Of a stretch of DNA of 64,000 nt, positions 50,765 through 58,071 are shown piece by piece. Made by a program: the position numbers and the translations under genes. The DNA is from JAHECQ01 sp047638695. Its GTDB lineage: Bacteria > Actinomycetota > Acidimicrobiia > Acidimicrobiales > SZUA-35. Each line of letters starts with the position of its first letter. The stretch's first letter is position 1. The notes below the pieces were generated by a model that saw only the letters and a list, made by a program, of their open reading frames with translations, was not told the origin of the DNA and made no database searches. Where the stretch lies: assembly GCA_047638695.1 (NCBI GenBank), contig JBLINY010000012.1, positions 1 to 64,000 on the forward strand. The letters run 5' to 3'.

Positions 50765-51928
50765 ATGGCAATCGAGAACGCTCCGATCGATGTCGAGGCG
50801 GTCGACCTCGCGCTCTCCACCACCCGCGCCGTGCGTCGCCGGCTCGATCTCGGCCGAGACGTCGACAACCAGATCATCCTTGATTGCATCGATGTTGCCG
50901 AGCAGGCCCCCAGCGGCGGCAACCAGGGCAGCCGGCGATGGATCATCGTGCGAGATCCAGCGATGAAGGCCCGCCTCGCCGACATCTACCTCGAGGCAGC
51001 CGGGAAGTGGATGATCGAGTCTCGGGACAAGATCGCCGGTACTGGACACCCCCAAGAGCAGGTGATGAACTCGGCCGCGTTTCTGGCCGAGAACCTGGCC
51101 GACGTCCCGGCCATTGTCATCCCCACCATCATCGGCAAGCATGACGGCAACGGCCGTCCGGGGTTGTTCGACTCGGTCATTCAGTCGGCTTGGAGCTTTT
51201 CGGTAGCGTTGCGGGCTCGCGGCCTTGGCTCAGCCTGGACCACCGCCATCTTGAATAAGGAAGACGACATCGCCGAGCTGCTCGGTATCCCCGAAGGCAT
51301 GACCCAGATCGCCATGTTGCCCGTCGGCTGGACAAAGGGAACAGACTTCAAGATGGCCCCCCGTCTGCCGGCCCGAGAGATCAGCTATTTCGATCGTTAC
51401 GCCCACACCTGGGAACACGGCCCGAGCGACCCGCCGAAGCACAGTGACGGAGCCGGCACGGTGGTCGAGGTCGATATCAAGGCCAAGCCCGCAGCGGTGT
51501 GGCCGTTCGTCTCCGACATCAGCTTTGGCGGCCAGTTCAGCGAAGAGTTCGTGGGAGCAAGCTGGGACGAAGGTCAGGAGCCAGGAACCGGTGCCACCTT
51601 CACCGGATCGAACACCCACCCGGCCATTGGCGAATGGGACGTTCCGTGTTTCGTCACAGCTTTTGAGGAAGACCGGGTCTTCGCCTGGTCGACATCTGAC
51701 CCCGAGAACCCCGGAGCCCGATGGAAGTTCGAGCTGGCCGGTATCGCGGGCGCAACCCGTCTTCGCTACAGCATGATCATTGGACCTGGGCCTTCGGGTA
51801 TCTCGGCCGCTATCGAGTCGATGCCAGACAAAGAACCGAAGATCCTCAGCCGCAGGCTCGACGAACACCGGGCCAATATGCAGAAGGTTCTTGACGGGAT
51901 CGTGGCCGCTGTGGCCAGCGCAAAGTGA
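50765..51928 (+). CDS. Nitroreductase-SRPBCC fusion protein
   Basis: A 387-aa two-domain protein. Residues 1-220 form a nitroreductase (STTRAVRRRLDLGRDV; EQAPSGGNQGSRRWIIV; LRARGLGSAWTT). Residues 235-387 form an SRPBCC/START domain (VDIKAKPAAVWPFVSDISFGGQFSEEF...RLRYSMIIGPGPSG). The join is a short linker (TWEHGPSDPPKHSDG). The SRPBCC part could bind or present the substrate to the flavin. There is no stop or frame change at the boundary, so the fusion is real in this sequence. The start is ATG 50765. Confidence 0.86.
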   Translation: MAIENAPIDVEAVDLALSTTRAVRRRLDLGRDVDNQIILDCIDVAEQAPSGGNQGSRRWIIVRDPAMKARLADIYLEAAGKWMIESRDKIAGTGHPQEQVMNSAAFLAENLADVPAIVIPTIIGKHDGNGRPGLFDSVIQSAWSFSVALRARGLGSAWTTAILNKEDDIAELLGIPEGMTQIAMLPVGWTKGTDFKMAPRLPAREISYFDRYAHTWEHGPSDPPKHSDGAGTVVEVDIKAKPAAVWPFVSDISFGGQFSEEFVGASWDEGQEPGTGATFTGSNTHPAIGEWDVPCFVTAFEEDRVFAWSTSDPENPGARWKFELAGIAGATRLRYSMIIGPGPSGISAAIESMPDKEPKILSRRLDEHRANMQKVLDGIVAAVASAK

Positions 51929-52007
51929 GAATGGTCCAGGTGACCCTGCCCCATGTGACAGGGCTCGAGGAAGAGATTCGCGTGCCAACAACAAAAGGGA
52001 GAGCCAA

Positions 52008-53201
52008 ATGACAACGGCCAAAGAAGTCGTCAAGATCGATGTTGGTGGCGCTTCCGACGCACTGGTGGAGCTGTCGCATCGGATCTGGGGTCACCCCGAG
52101 CTGGCGTTCGAAGAGGAGCGAACCTCCGATGCCGCGGCCTCGGCCCTATCGGATGCCGGGTTCGACGTGCAGACCGGCGTCGCCGGTCTTCCTACCGCTT
52201 TCTCCGCCAGCTACGGAACGGGCGATCTGACGGTCGGCATTTGCGCCGAACTCGATGCGTTGCCGGGAATCGGCCATGCCTGCGGTCACAACGTCATCGC
52301 TGCAGCCGGCGTTGGTGCCGGCATTGGCCTTGCCCGCATCGCCGATGATCTCGGCATCACGGTGCGAGTGTTGGGAACACCGGCCGAGGAGATCGGAGGT
52401 GGCAAGATCATCATGCTCGAGCAGGGAGCGTTCGACGGCCTCCACCTGGCGATGATGGTGCATCCCTCACCGGTTGAGGGCGACGACTTTCCGACGCTCG
52501 CCATCAGCCAGTGTGACTTTCACTTCCACGGCCGAACTGCTCACGCGTCGGTGTCACCGAACTTGGGAATCAACGCTGCCGACGCCATCACGGTGTCGCA
52601 GGTTGGTCTCGGCCTTTTGCGTCAACATCTCGAGCCGGGCGACCAGCTGCACGGCATCGTGGTGAACGGGGGCGAGGCTGCCAACATCGTTCCCGGCGAG
52701 GCGACGGCTCGCTATTTTTGGCGGGCACCATCATTGGAGGCTTTGGCCAAACTCGAACCGAGGGTGAAGGCCTGCTTCGAAGCCGGGGCTATGGCCACCG
52801 GTGCCACCCTCGACATTGAACCTCTGACGCTGCCCTACTCAGAGTTCGAGGCCGACCCGGAGCTCCGGCAGCTGTATCGCGACAATGCCGAGACGCTGGG
52901 ACGACGCTTCGGTGATCGACCGACGACCGCAGCCGGCTCCACCGACATGGCCAACATCAGCCTGATGATGCCGACGATTCATCCGATGCTGGGCCTCAAT
53001 TCGTTTCCGGCAGTGAACCATCAGCCCGAGTTCGCCGACTTCTGTAAGACACCCGTCGCCGACCAGGCAACGATCGAAGGAGCAATCGCCATGGCCTGGA
53101 CGGTGGTAGATGCGGCCGAGAAAGAATCGACTCGGTCACGTCTTCTGGCCGCCGAGTCCACGACCTACAGCGGCCGTTCCAGCTACCCCTGGAGATTCTG
53201 A
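52008..53201 (+). CDS. M20-family amidohydrolase (AbgB/IAA-amino-acid hydrolase-like)
   Basis: A 397-aa M20D-type amidohydrolase with intact motifs: HPELAFEEERT, ICAELDALPGIGHACGHN, VLGTPAEEIGGGK and HFHGRTAHAS, with a C-terminal ending in the HxxxF region (NHQPEF). It hydrolyses N-acyl or aminobenzoyl-glutamate-like amides with two metals. The start ATG 52008 is preceded by AAAGGGAGA. Unlike the M20-like protein at 290, all metal ligands are present. It lies 79 bp after the fusion gene on the same strand. Confidence 0.88.
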   Translation: MTTAKEVVKIDVGGASDALVELSHRIWGHPELAFEEERTSDAAASALSDAGFDVQTGVAGLPTAFSASYGTGDLTVGICAELDALPGIGHACGHNVIAAAGVGAGIGLARIADDLGITVRVLGTPAEEIGGGKIIMLEQGAFDGLHLAMMVHPSPVEGDDFPTLAISQCDFHFHGRTAHASVSPNLGINAADAITVSQVGLGLLRQHLEPGDQLHGIVVNGGEAANIVPGEATARYFWRAPSLEALAKLEPRVKACFEAGAMATGATLDIEPLTLPYSEFEADPELRQLYRDNAETLGRRFGDRPTTAAGSTDMANISLMMPTIHPMLGLNSFPAVNHQPEFADFCKTPVADQATIEGAIAMAWTVVDAAEKESTRSRLLAAESTTYSGRSSYPWRF

Positions 53202-53210
53202 GCCGCTCAG

Positions 53211-53690
53211 CTAGCGCCAGGCCTGCACGAGGCGAGTCATCTCCACTGCGACCAGGGCTGCCTCTTCGCCGACGTTGTGGCCGCCCGGTCCTTCGCTGCG
53301 GACAAGGGCTTGTTCGTCGTTCTCGACCGTGACAAGACCAAAGGCAATCGGCACGCCTGTGTCGAGCTGGGCACGGAGGACGCCTTCGGCCGCGCCTTCT
53401 GAGACCAGCTCGTAGTGAGTGGTCTCGCCTCGGATCACTGCGCCGATGCAAACAACGGCATCGATTCGGCCCGACTCCGCAATGGCCTTCGCCGCCAACG
53501 GGATCTCGAGGCAGCCAGGAACCGGTACCTCGGTGATATCGGTGACCCCAAGGTCGGCCAGTCCGCGTTGGACCCCACCAGCGAGTCGCTCGACGATGGT
53601 CGTATTCCAACGGGCTCGGACAATGGCAACCCGCAGTCCAGCGCCATCGAGCCCGTCTGGGGTTGTTGCTCGTTCGTCTCCACTAGCCAT
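53211..53690 (-). CDS. ribH: 6,7-dimethyl-8-ribityllumazine synthase
   Basis: A 159-aa lumazine synthase with VAIVRARWNTTIVERL at the N-terminus, VPGCLEIPLAAKAIA, GAVIRGETTHYELVSEGAAEG and GLVTVENDEQALVR. It makes the riboflavin precursor from the ribityl uracil and a four-carbon phosphate, as a capsid-like oligomer. The start at 53690 (MASGDERA) is preferred. It is convergent with the M20 amidohydrolase and not near other rib genes. The many flavin or F420 enzymes here would use its downstream product, but the linkage may be coincidental. Confidence 0.9.
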   Translation of the reverse strand: MASGDERATTPDGLDGAGLRVAIVRARWNTTIVERLAGGVQRGLADLGVTDITEVPVPGCLEIPLAAKAIAESGRIDAVVCIGAVIRGETTHYELVSEGAAEGVLRAQLDTGVPIAFGLVTVENDEQALVRSEGPGGHNVGEEAALVAVEMTRLVQAWR

Positions 53691-53718
53691 GGGACCAACG
53701 TACTGGCGCGAGGCGAGC

Positions 53719-54456
53719 TCAACGCCAGGCGAAGACCGGTTGCTCGAGCTCATCGACTCGCACGAGGTCGCCGTCGTAGGCGACGGCCCGGAACTGATAC
53801 ATCACGGCCCCCGTCGGGGCGTGAATGAGATCGCCTCCGACCGGCATCTGCACGACTGGCCGGTCGCTTTCTGGAATCTGGACGAACCGGGGCGAGTCTG
53901 GGCGTGTGAGTTCACGAAGCGAAACCCGATGGATGGACGAGACCTCGTCTGGGTTGGCGACCGGTTCGGCATGGCTTCCGCCCCAGAACACGTAGGCCGA
54001 CATGACATAGCCCGATCGGGTTGGGTAGTCGTCGAGGCGGCCCAGTAGATCGTCTTCATCTAGGTCGAGGCCAATCTCCTCTTGGATCTCGCGCAGGGCA
54101 GCTTCGAGCGGCGTCTCGCCGTCGTCGACCCTCCCGCCGGGCAGAGCCCACTGCTTGGCGTGGGCGGAGAGGCGCGAGCCGCGCCGAGTAAGCAAGATGG
54201 CTGCCCCGCCAGCGCAGCCATCGACCTTGCCGGTGAAGTCGTAGTCGTCGAAGAGGCCCGGGGCTCCGTCCAGCTCTTTGGCTCGATCGATGTCGGTGGG
54301 GTCGACCCCGTGGAGCTCAGCGTCGCTGTCGACCAGCACTACTCCGACGGCTGCGTGACGTCGACCCTCGAGCGGATGCTCACGCAGATCATGGTCGGCC
54401 AGGTTGGAGACAATCCGCTTGCGTAACTGTTCATCAAAGACGATGTCGTCGGCCAT
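53719..54456 (-). CDS. Nudix hydrolase (CoA pyrophosphatase-like)
   Basis: A 245-aa Nudix protein. The box GGRVDDGETPLEAALREIQEEIGL fits GX5EX7REUXEEXGU exactly. The N-terminal region (KRIVSNLADHD...AAVGVVLVD) and length resemble CoA/NADH pyrophosphatases (NudL type). It hydrolyses a nucleoside diphosphate linked to another moiety. It lies 28 bp upstream of ribH on the same strand and could be co-transcribed. A Nudix step in flavin synthesis is a possible but unproven link. Confidence 0.87.
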   Translation of the reverse strand: MADDIVFDEQLRKRIVSNLADHDLREHPLEGRRHAAVGVVLVDSDAELHGVDPTDIDRAKELDGAPGLFDDYDFTGKVDGCAGGAAILLTRRGSRLSAHAKQWALPGGRVDDGETPLEAALREIQEEIGLDLDEDDLLGRLDDYPTRSGYVMSAYVFWGGSHAEPVANPDEVSSIHRVSLRELTRPDSPRFVQIPESDRPVVQMPVGGDLIHAPTGAVMYQFRAVAYDGDLVRVDELEQPVFAWR

Positions 54457-54560
54457 CGAGCGAGTCTGTCCCGAAAGGCGCCATTGAGGCGAAACACAAC
54501 CTTCATGAACGACTTTTGTACCCCGGCGTCGGCACCCAGCCGAGTTAGTCCGTTGAGCTC

Positions 54561-55286
54561 TCAGCCGAGCGGAAGCCGATGCATCGAGGGAGCGTTGTCA
54601 TTGCTCTCACCCCAATATTCAGGCAGGCGTAGGTAGCCGACCCGAGGAAGCTCCTGCGCCAACGGAAGGCCTTGAAACTCTTTGAGCCGCTGGATGGAGC
54701 GAATGTGGGTGAGCTGTTCATAGAACACCATCCACAGCGAGCCCTCGAGGTTGTATCTGATGTATCCAGGTCGATCCGGGTCAGCGCCCGCCCCGCGGGC
54801 GAGTGTGGTGATGACGTGCTGCCAGAAGTAGGTTCCGCGGATTGACGTTTCGTCGGCCCGGAGTTCTTCGATGGATCGCTCGCTGACCAGCCGCTCGAGC
54901 CAGCCGATACCGGTCTCCATCTTCTCGATGAGGTCGGGTACGTCCCAGTACAGGTCCTCGTCAAGCAGCCGGTCGTACTTCATTTCCGGCCCGAGGTGAT
55001 GGTGTTTCCACACGATTGGTTCGGGAGCGTTGCCGTCTGGCCAGAGCAGGTGCGAACACCGGCGGTGAGTGAACACAAGTGCATCCCACGCGGTGTGCGA
55101 GACCTGCCGCCGGATAGACCACCACATCCACTCCTTCTCTGGACTGGTGTCATCCACATCGAGCTGTGCCTCGGTGAGGCCCGCGACCTCGGTTCTCATC
55201 CATTGAACCAGGCGCCCATACGGCGGCATGGCGCCGATTGAAGCATCTTCTGGCATTTCGACGATTTCGTTGCTGACGTAGGCCAT
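54561..55286 (-). CDS. Hypothetical protein, DinB-like four-helix fold
   Basis: 241 aa, rich in Trp, His and acidic residues, with helical segments (YGRLVQWMRTEVAGLTEAQL; VSHTAWDALVFTHRR; WMVFYEQLTHIRSIQRLKEF). The spacing of His in the second and last helices resembles the metal site of DinB-superfamily thiol transferases/hydrolases. Weak sequence identity makes this tentative. It is coupled to the LLM oxidoreductase gene, whose stop lies next to its start (2-bp spacing), so they may act together. Confidence 0.55.
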   Translation of the reverse strand: MAYVSNEIVEMPEDASIGAMPPYGRLVQWMRTEVAGLTEAQLDVDDTSPEKEWMWWSIRRQVSHTAWDALVFTHRRCSHLLWPDGNAPEPIVWKHHHLGPEMKYDRLLDEDLYWDVPDLIEKMETGIGWLERLVSERSIEELRADETSIRGTYFWQHVITTLARGAGADPDRPGYIRYNLEGSLWMVFYEQLTHIRSIQRLKEFQGLPLAQELPRVGYLRLPEYWGESNDNAPSMHRLPLG

Positions 55287-55288
55287 GT

Positions 55289-56311
55289 TCAGTTGGCCTC
55301 GCTTGCGAGTTCGGCCCGAACCCGGGGGAGAACCTCATGGGCCAAGCGCTCGAGGTTCGTTGTCATGAAGTCGGGATCGACCCCGGGTGGAAGTCCCGAT
55401 GATGCAACGTCAGTGACACCGTAGGTACGCGAGAACGACACCAGCTCTGCGACGCATTCGTCGGCGGTACCCATGAACGAGGATTGTGGAATACCTCCCG
55501 GCTCACCCCATCCGTAGTCGTCGGGGGTCTCCTTCATGAAATGGGTGTAGACGCTCATGCGGAATCGCTCGGCCTCGCGGAGCATCGGCCAATCTCGCTC
55601 GCGGTCGTCGCTTACGTAGAACGAACGAATAATGCCAACGCGATAGTCGGACGGATCACGACCATCGGCTGCCACCGCTGCACGGTAGGGGTCCAGTACT
55701 TCGCCTTGTTTGCCTTGAGGAAGTAGGTGGGTGCCGAAGCGAGCGGCCCGCTTGGCGCCGGCCTCGCTCATGGCGGCAATCCAGAGGGGCGGGCCTCCTG
55801 GCTGCACCGGCTTCGGATGGACCTCGATGTTCTCGAACTGATATCGCTTGCCTTCGAAGCTGAACGGGCCGTCGGCCCACGCCAGGCGAAGGACGTCGAT
55901 GCCCTCCTCGGTCATCGAGACTCGGTTCTTCAGGGGGACACCGAAGGCCTTGAACTCCTCGGGCACGTAGCCCATCCCAATGCCTAACTCCATGCGACCA
56001 TTGCTCAGGTGGTCGAGGACTGCCATCTCTTCGGCCAAGCGGATTGGATGGTAGAAGGGCAGCAGCGCGATGTCGGTGGAGATCCGTATGTTCTTGGTGA
56101 GAGCGGCGATGGCGCCGGCGACAGGCTGGAAGGCCGGGAGGTAGCCATCCTCTAAGAAGTGATGCTCGGTGAACCACACATGATCAAGTCCGAGCTGATC
56201 GGCCAGCACCGCCTGCTCAAGTGTCGCCGCGTACACATCGGTCATCGTCATGGCGCTTCCTGGCACCCGACGACAGTCGTACATCAGGCCAAAGCGGAAA
56301 GAGGGAAGCAT
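55289..56311 (-). CDS. LLM-class (F420-type) oxidoreductase
   Basis: A 340-aa luciferase-like enzyme: LEQAVLADQLGLDHVWFTEHHFLEDGYLPAFQPV, ISTDIALLPFYHPIRLAEEMAVLDHLSNGRMELGIGMGY and PLWIAAMSEAGAKRAAR. It is closely related in layout to the one at 49641. The start at 56311 (MLPSFRFGLMYD) gives the usual length. A longer frame to 56602 runs through the metallophosphoesterase. It is followed at once by the DinB-like gene, suggesting a two-gene unit. Confidence 0.87.
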   Translation of the reverse strand: MLPSFRFGLMYDCRRVPGSAMTMTDVYAATLEQAVLADQLGLDHVWFTEHHFLEDGYLPAFQPVAGAIAALTKNIRISTDIALLPFYHPIRLAEEMAVLDHLSNGRMELGIGMGYVPEEFKAFGVPLKNRVSMTEEGIDVLRLAWADGPFSFEGKRYQFENIEVHPKPVQPGGPPLWIAAMSEAGAKRAARFGTHLLPQGKQGEVLDPYRAAVAADGRDPSDYRVGIIRSFYVSDDRERDWPMLREAERFRMSVYTHFMKETPDDYGWGEPGGIPQSSFMGTADECVAELVSFSRTYGVTDVASSGLPPGVDPDFMTTNLERLAHEVLPRVRAELASEAN

Positions 56312-56384
56312 CCTCGGATCGTAGATGGCCCCGAGCAGCCCGTGCGAGCTGCTCTGCAACCCCGTGATGTCACGTGGGCGATGG

Positions 56385-56972
56385 TCACCAGGGCCGGCCC
56401 CAGGTATCCCAATCGAAGGTCTCGATCCCGGTTTCGTTGAGCCTCCAAATACTGGCTTCGGCCTTTCCGCCGACGATGTCGAGATAGCCAATGGTGCCGT
56501 ACTGCACATTGAGGTTGTGGGGGTAGGTGGGGGAGCCCGGATTGACGCAGAGGATGCCGTCGATCTCGGCGATGTGCTCAACGTGGGTGTCGCCGTGAAC
56601 AATTACGTCGGGGTTGCGTTCTCGGTCGGGGTAGAGGCGATCGAGGGCACGCAGCACGGTGAAGTTCGGGTGCATCTCGGGGATCGGAACGGCGTGGGTG
56701 AGGGCGACGAGTACACCATCGAAGTCGATCATCCAATGCTCTTTGAGGCTGGAATGGTCGGGTTGCACATCTCGCCCTGACGAGCCGTCGTCGCCGTTTC
56801 CTCGCGCGCCCCAAACCGGTGCTCGGGTCGCTAGTTCTTCGATGACCGCGAGGTCGTAAATATCGCCAGCGTGCAGAATGCCATCGCAATCGTTGAACTG
56901 GTCGTAGACATGGGGCCAGAGTTCGGGCATGGCCTCGGGAATATGGGTGTCAGAGATCAGGCCGATGCGCAC
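56385..56972 (-). CDS. Metallophosphoesterase (YfcE-like phosphodiesterase)
   Basis: A 195-aa calcineurin-type phosphoesterase: LISDTHIPEAM (DxH), LHAGDIYD, GARGNGDDGS (GNxD variant), VALTHAVP and VHGDTHVEH. It hydrolyses a phosphodiester with a dimetal centre. The start is GTG 56972, 6 bp after the stop of the MDR dehydrogenase gene upstream, so the two are probably one operon. The substrate is unknown (YfcE itself acts on model phosphodiesters). Confidence 0.86.
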   Translation of the reverse strand: MRIGLISDTHIPEAMPELWPHVYDQFNDCDGILHAGDIYDLAVIEELATRAPVWGARGNGDDGSSGRDVQPDHSSLKEHWMIDFDGVLVALTHAVPIPEMHPNFTVLRALDRLYPDRERNPDVIVHGDTHVEHIAEIDGILCVNPGSPTYPHNLNVQYGTIGYLDIVGGKAEASIWRLNETGIETFDWDTWGRPW

Positions 56973-56977
56973 CGGAC

Positions 56978-58015
56978 TCAGGCCCCGCTCGGGTCGACCA
57001 GAACCTTCAGCGCCGTCTGTTCTTTGTTGGCCATTGCCTCGATGGTCGCCGGCAGGTCGTCGAGGGTGATTGTGGCCTCGTGGAGCGCATCGGCCTTCAG
57101 CCGACCTCCCATGATGAGGCTGCCCACGCGGGTTGCCTCGGCAATGGTGAAAACGAGTGAGGTGGTGATTGTTATTTCCTTCGTCATCCACCGATTCGTG
57201 CGAACTTCGGTCGGCGCTCCGGAGACGCCGACCATGCACACGGAACCACCGCGGCGCACCAGGTTGATCGATGCCTCGAGGGTCTGGGGAACACCAGCGG
57301 CATCGAAGGCAACGTCGGCACCGAGCCCGCTTGTTAGCTGGCGAACCTGTTGGCGAGTATCGGGTCCACCATCGAGCAACACGTCGGCTCCCAACTCACC
57401 GGCCCGCTCCCTCCGCCGCTCGTCGGGTTCGACAACAATGAGTAGCCCGGCTCCAGCCAACTTGGCGCACTGAGCTGTGAGCTGGCCAATCGGGCCAGCC
57501 CCAACAACTACCACCACATCGCCGGGGCGCTGCAAGCTCTGGCGAACGGCGTGGAAGGCCACCGCGGTTGGTTCGACCAGGGCTCCCTGCACCGGTGTGA
57601 TGCCCTGAGGCATCTTGGCCAGACGAGATGCCTCGAGACCGATCAGCGGGGCGAAGCCGCCGTTCGGTGAGCGGTCGTCGTCAAGGCCTGTGTAGTTGCG
57701 CTGCGCCGGGCGGCAGTATTGGGGATGGCCGGCGACGCAGTAGTGGCACGCTCCACAACCGGCGGAGATACCCGCCATGACGACATCGCCTTCCTCGACC
57801 CCTACGGCGTCCTTGCCGACCGCAACGACTTCGCCGAACCACTCGTGGCCACAGAGCTGTGGCGAGTAGTCCCAGCCCTCGACGTAGGCATGGATGTCGC
57901 TGCCGCAGATGCCGCACATCTTTACCTCGACGACAACGCCAGCAGGGCGAGGTTCGGGTTCGGGAACATCGATGAGTTCAAACTGACGGAGACCGGTGAT
58001 GAGTCCTGCACGCAT
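56978..58015 (-). CDS. Zinc-containing MDR alcohol/sorbitol dehydrogenase
   Basis: A 345-aa Zn MDR: MCGICGSDIHAYVEG (catalytic Zn), GHEWFGEV, the structural-zinc cluster CGACHYCVAGHPQYC and VVVGAGPIGQLTAQCAKLAGA. It oxidises a polyol or secondary alcohol with NAD(P). The start at 58015 (MRAGLITG) is preferred over a longer frame to 58051. It is followed by the metallophosphoesterase. Confidence 0.88.
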   Translation of the reverse strand: MRAGLITGLRQFELIDVPEPEPRPAGVVVEVKMCGICGSDIHAYVEGWDYSPQLCGHEWFGEVVAVGKDAVGVEEGDVVMAGISAGCGACHYCVAGHPQYCRPAQRNYTGLDDDRSPNGGFAPLIGLEASRLAKMPQGITPVQGALVEPTAVAFHAVRQSLQRPGDVVVVVGAGPIGQLTAQCAKLAGAGLLIVVEPDERRRERAGELGADVLLDGGPDTRQQVRQLTSGLGADVAFDAAGVPQTLEASINLVRRGGSVCMVGVSGAPTEVRTNRWMTKEITITTSLVFTIAEATRVGSLIMGGRLKADALHEATITLDDLPATIEAMANKEQTALKVLVDPSGA

Positions 58016-58071
58016 GGGCGCCGACACTAGGCGAGGCATCGCCGACAGCACAGGTCGACGTCCCGTTGCCG

